Shown in pieces: positions 63,735 through 64,000 of a DNA stretch of 64,000 nucleotides. The position numbers and the translations under genes are program-made. The notes under the pieces were generated by a model. That model was not told the origin of the DNA. It made no database searches and was given only the letters and a program-made list of their open reading frames with translations. This DNA comes from Cephalotus follicularis (taxonomy: Eukaryota > Streptophyta > Magnoliopsida > Oxalidales > Cephalotaceae), in the NCBI GenBank assembly GCA_001972305.1, contig BDDD01000898.1:248001-312000 (forward strand). The letters run 5' to 3'. Numbering within the stretch: the first letter of the stretch is position 1; every line of letters starts with the position of its first letter.

Positions 63735-64000
63735 TTCTTCTCTGTGATCCATTATTTCATGAGGAGTATCTCTATCCACATATTTCCTGAGGTGACCTCT
63801 AAAAATCAAGTCTTTAATCTGATTCTTTAAAAGCCTGCACTCCTCTGTATCGTGCCCGTGGTCACGATGGTACCGACAAAATTTGTATATGTCCCTCTTC
63901 TACGCCAAGGACCTCAATGGCACAGGCCATTGGATGGGGACCTTGTCCTTCTCCACTACAAGTATACTGGTACGTGTCTCCAGGAGAGGGGAGAAGTTGT
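63735..64000 (-). pseudogene. Tat-2 gag, C-terminal part (fossil)
   Basis: Minus strand, continuing past the window end. The zinc-knuckle-like word CRYHRDHGHDTEECRLLKNQ (about 63820-63882) matches the Tat-1 gag knuckle at about 2617-2680. LETRTSILVVEKDKV upstream in the sense direction matches LETRTRILVVEKDKV in Tat-1 at about 2512-2556. The preservation of this tail next to the tandem arrays shows that gag and the antisense block lie unusually close together in Tat-2. Confidence 0.75.

Larger units (their letters stand above)
57942..64000 (-). mobile_element. Tat-2: second Tat-lineage element, minus strand, leaves the window
   Basis: Reading on the minus strand, the 3' LTR is 57942-58643. 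Moving to higher coordinates come the antisense ORF block (59266-61576, plus strand), the spacer with a conserved block, two tandem arrays, and the end of gag (63735-64000). The other LTR is beyond the window. No pol domain is recognised in the part seen, so this may be a non-autonomous member. LTR end words, gag tail and antisense ORFs all match Tat-1, but at a divergence that makes it a different family of the same lineage. Broken. Confidence 0.8.

Overview
The window is repeat-rich nuclear DNA from a flowering plant. The evidence is plant-specific Ty3/gypsy lineages (Tat-type with an archaeal-like RNase H; a chromodomain-bearing Tekay/Del-like element), plant Ty1/copia elements primed by tRNA-iMet, and an hAT-like MITE. 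I cannot name the species. I found no convincing host gene, rRNA, CRISPR array or functional tRNA gene. Almost everything between the few AT-rich stretches is a retroelement fossil, many inserted into one another.

Layout. (1) 1-509 is unassigned flank. (2) 515-31156 is one Tat-type element, 'Tat-1', bounded by the 5-bp target duplication CATAG and split by two nested elements. A Tekay-like chromovirus (5069-15177, duplication GGACC) sits inside its archaeal-type RNase H region. A minus-strand copia, 'Copia-1' (17488-27964, duplication TTATA), sits inside its antisense ORF region. (3) 31162-33760 is AT-rich and non-coding, with one tRNA-like (SINE-like) head. (4) 33761-36908 is a foldback, MITE-like element split by a solo LTR (34074-36796, duplication ACATA). 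(5) 36909-57178 is a nest about five deep: old LTR 'W' contains solo LTR 'Y' (duplication GAAAT), which contains 'Gypsy-3' (39390-55374, minus strand, duplication ATTTC). One LTR of Gypsy-3 contains an hAT-like MITE (40365-41033) and 'Copia-2' (42586-51806). (6) 57179-57941 is an AT-rich spacer. (7) 57942 to the window end is a second Tat-type element on the minus strand, 'Tat-2'. It has its 3' LTR, an antisense ORF block, two short tandem arrays and the tail of gag; it runs off the window.

The less expected signals lie inside the elements. Both copias carry, in the leader between primer-binding site and gag, a series of hairpins whose stems differ in sequence but still pair, with G.U wobbles that work only in the sense RNA and a shared loop core. 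Each Copia-2 LTR has 24-bp tandem repeats containing a perfect heat-shock-element pattern (GAAnnTTCnnGAA) just upstream of its TATA box, four copies in one LTR and three in the other. The palindrome GCGTCGACGC and close variants are clustered in three different mobile contexts. The two Tat elements share antisense ORFs of the 'putative gypsy-type transposon' kind and a 73-bp non-coding block that is much better conserved than the neighbouring protein-coding sequence. All lengths, pairings and difference counts were made by eye.
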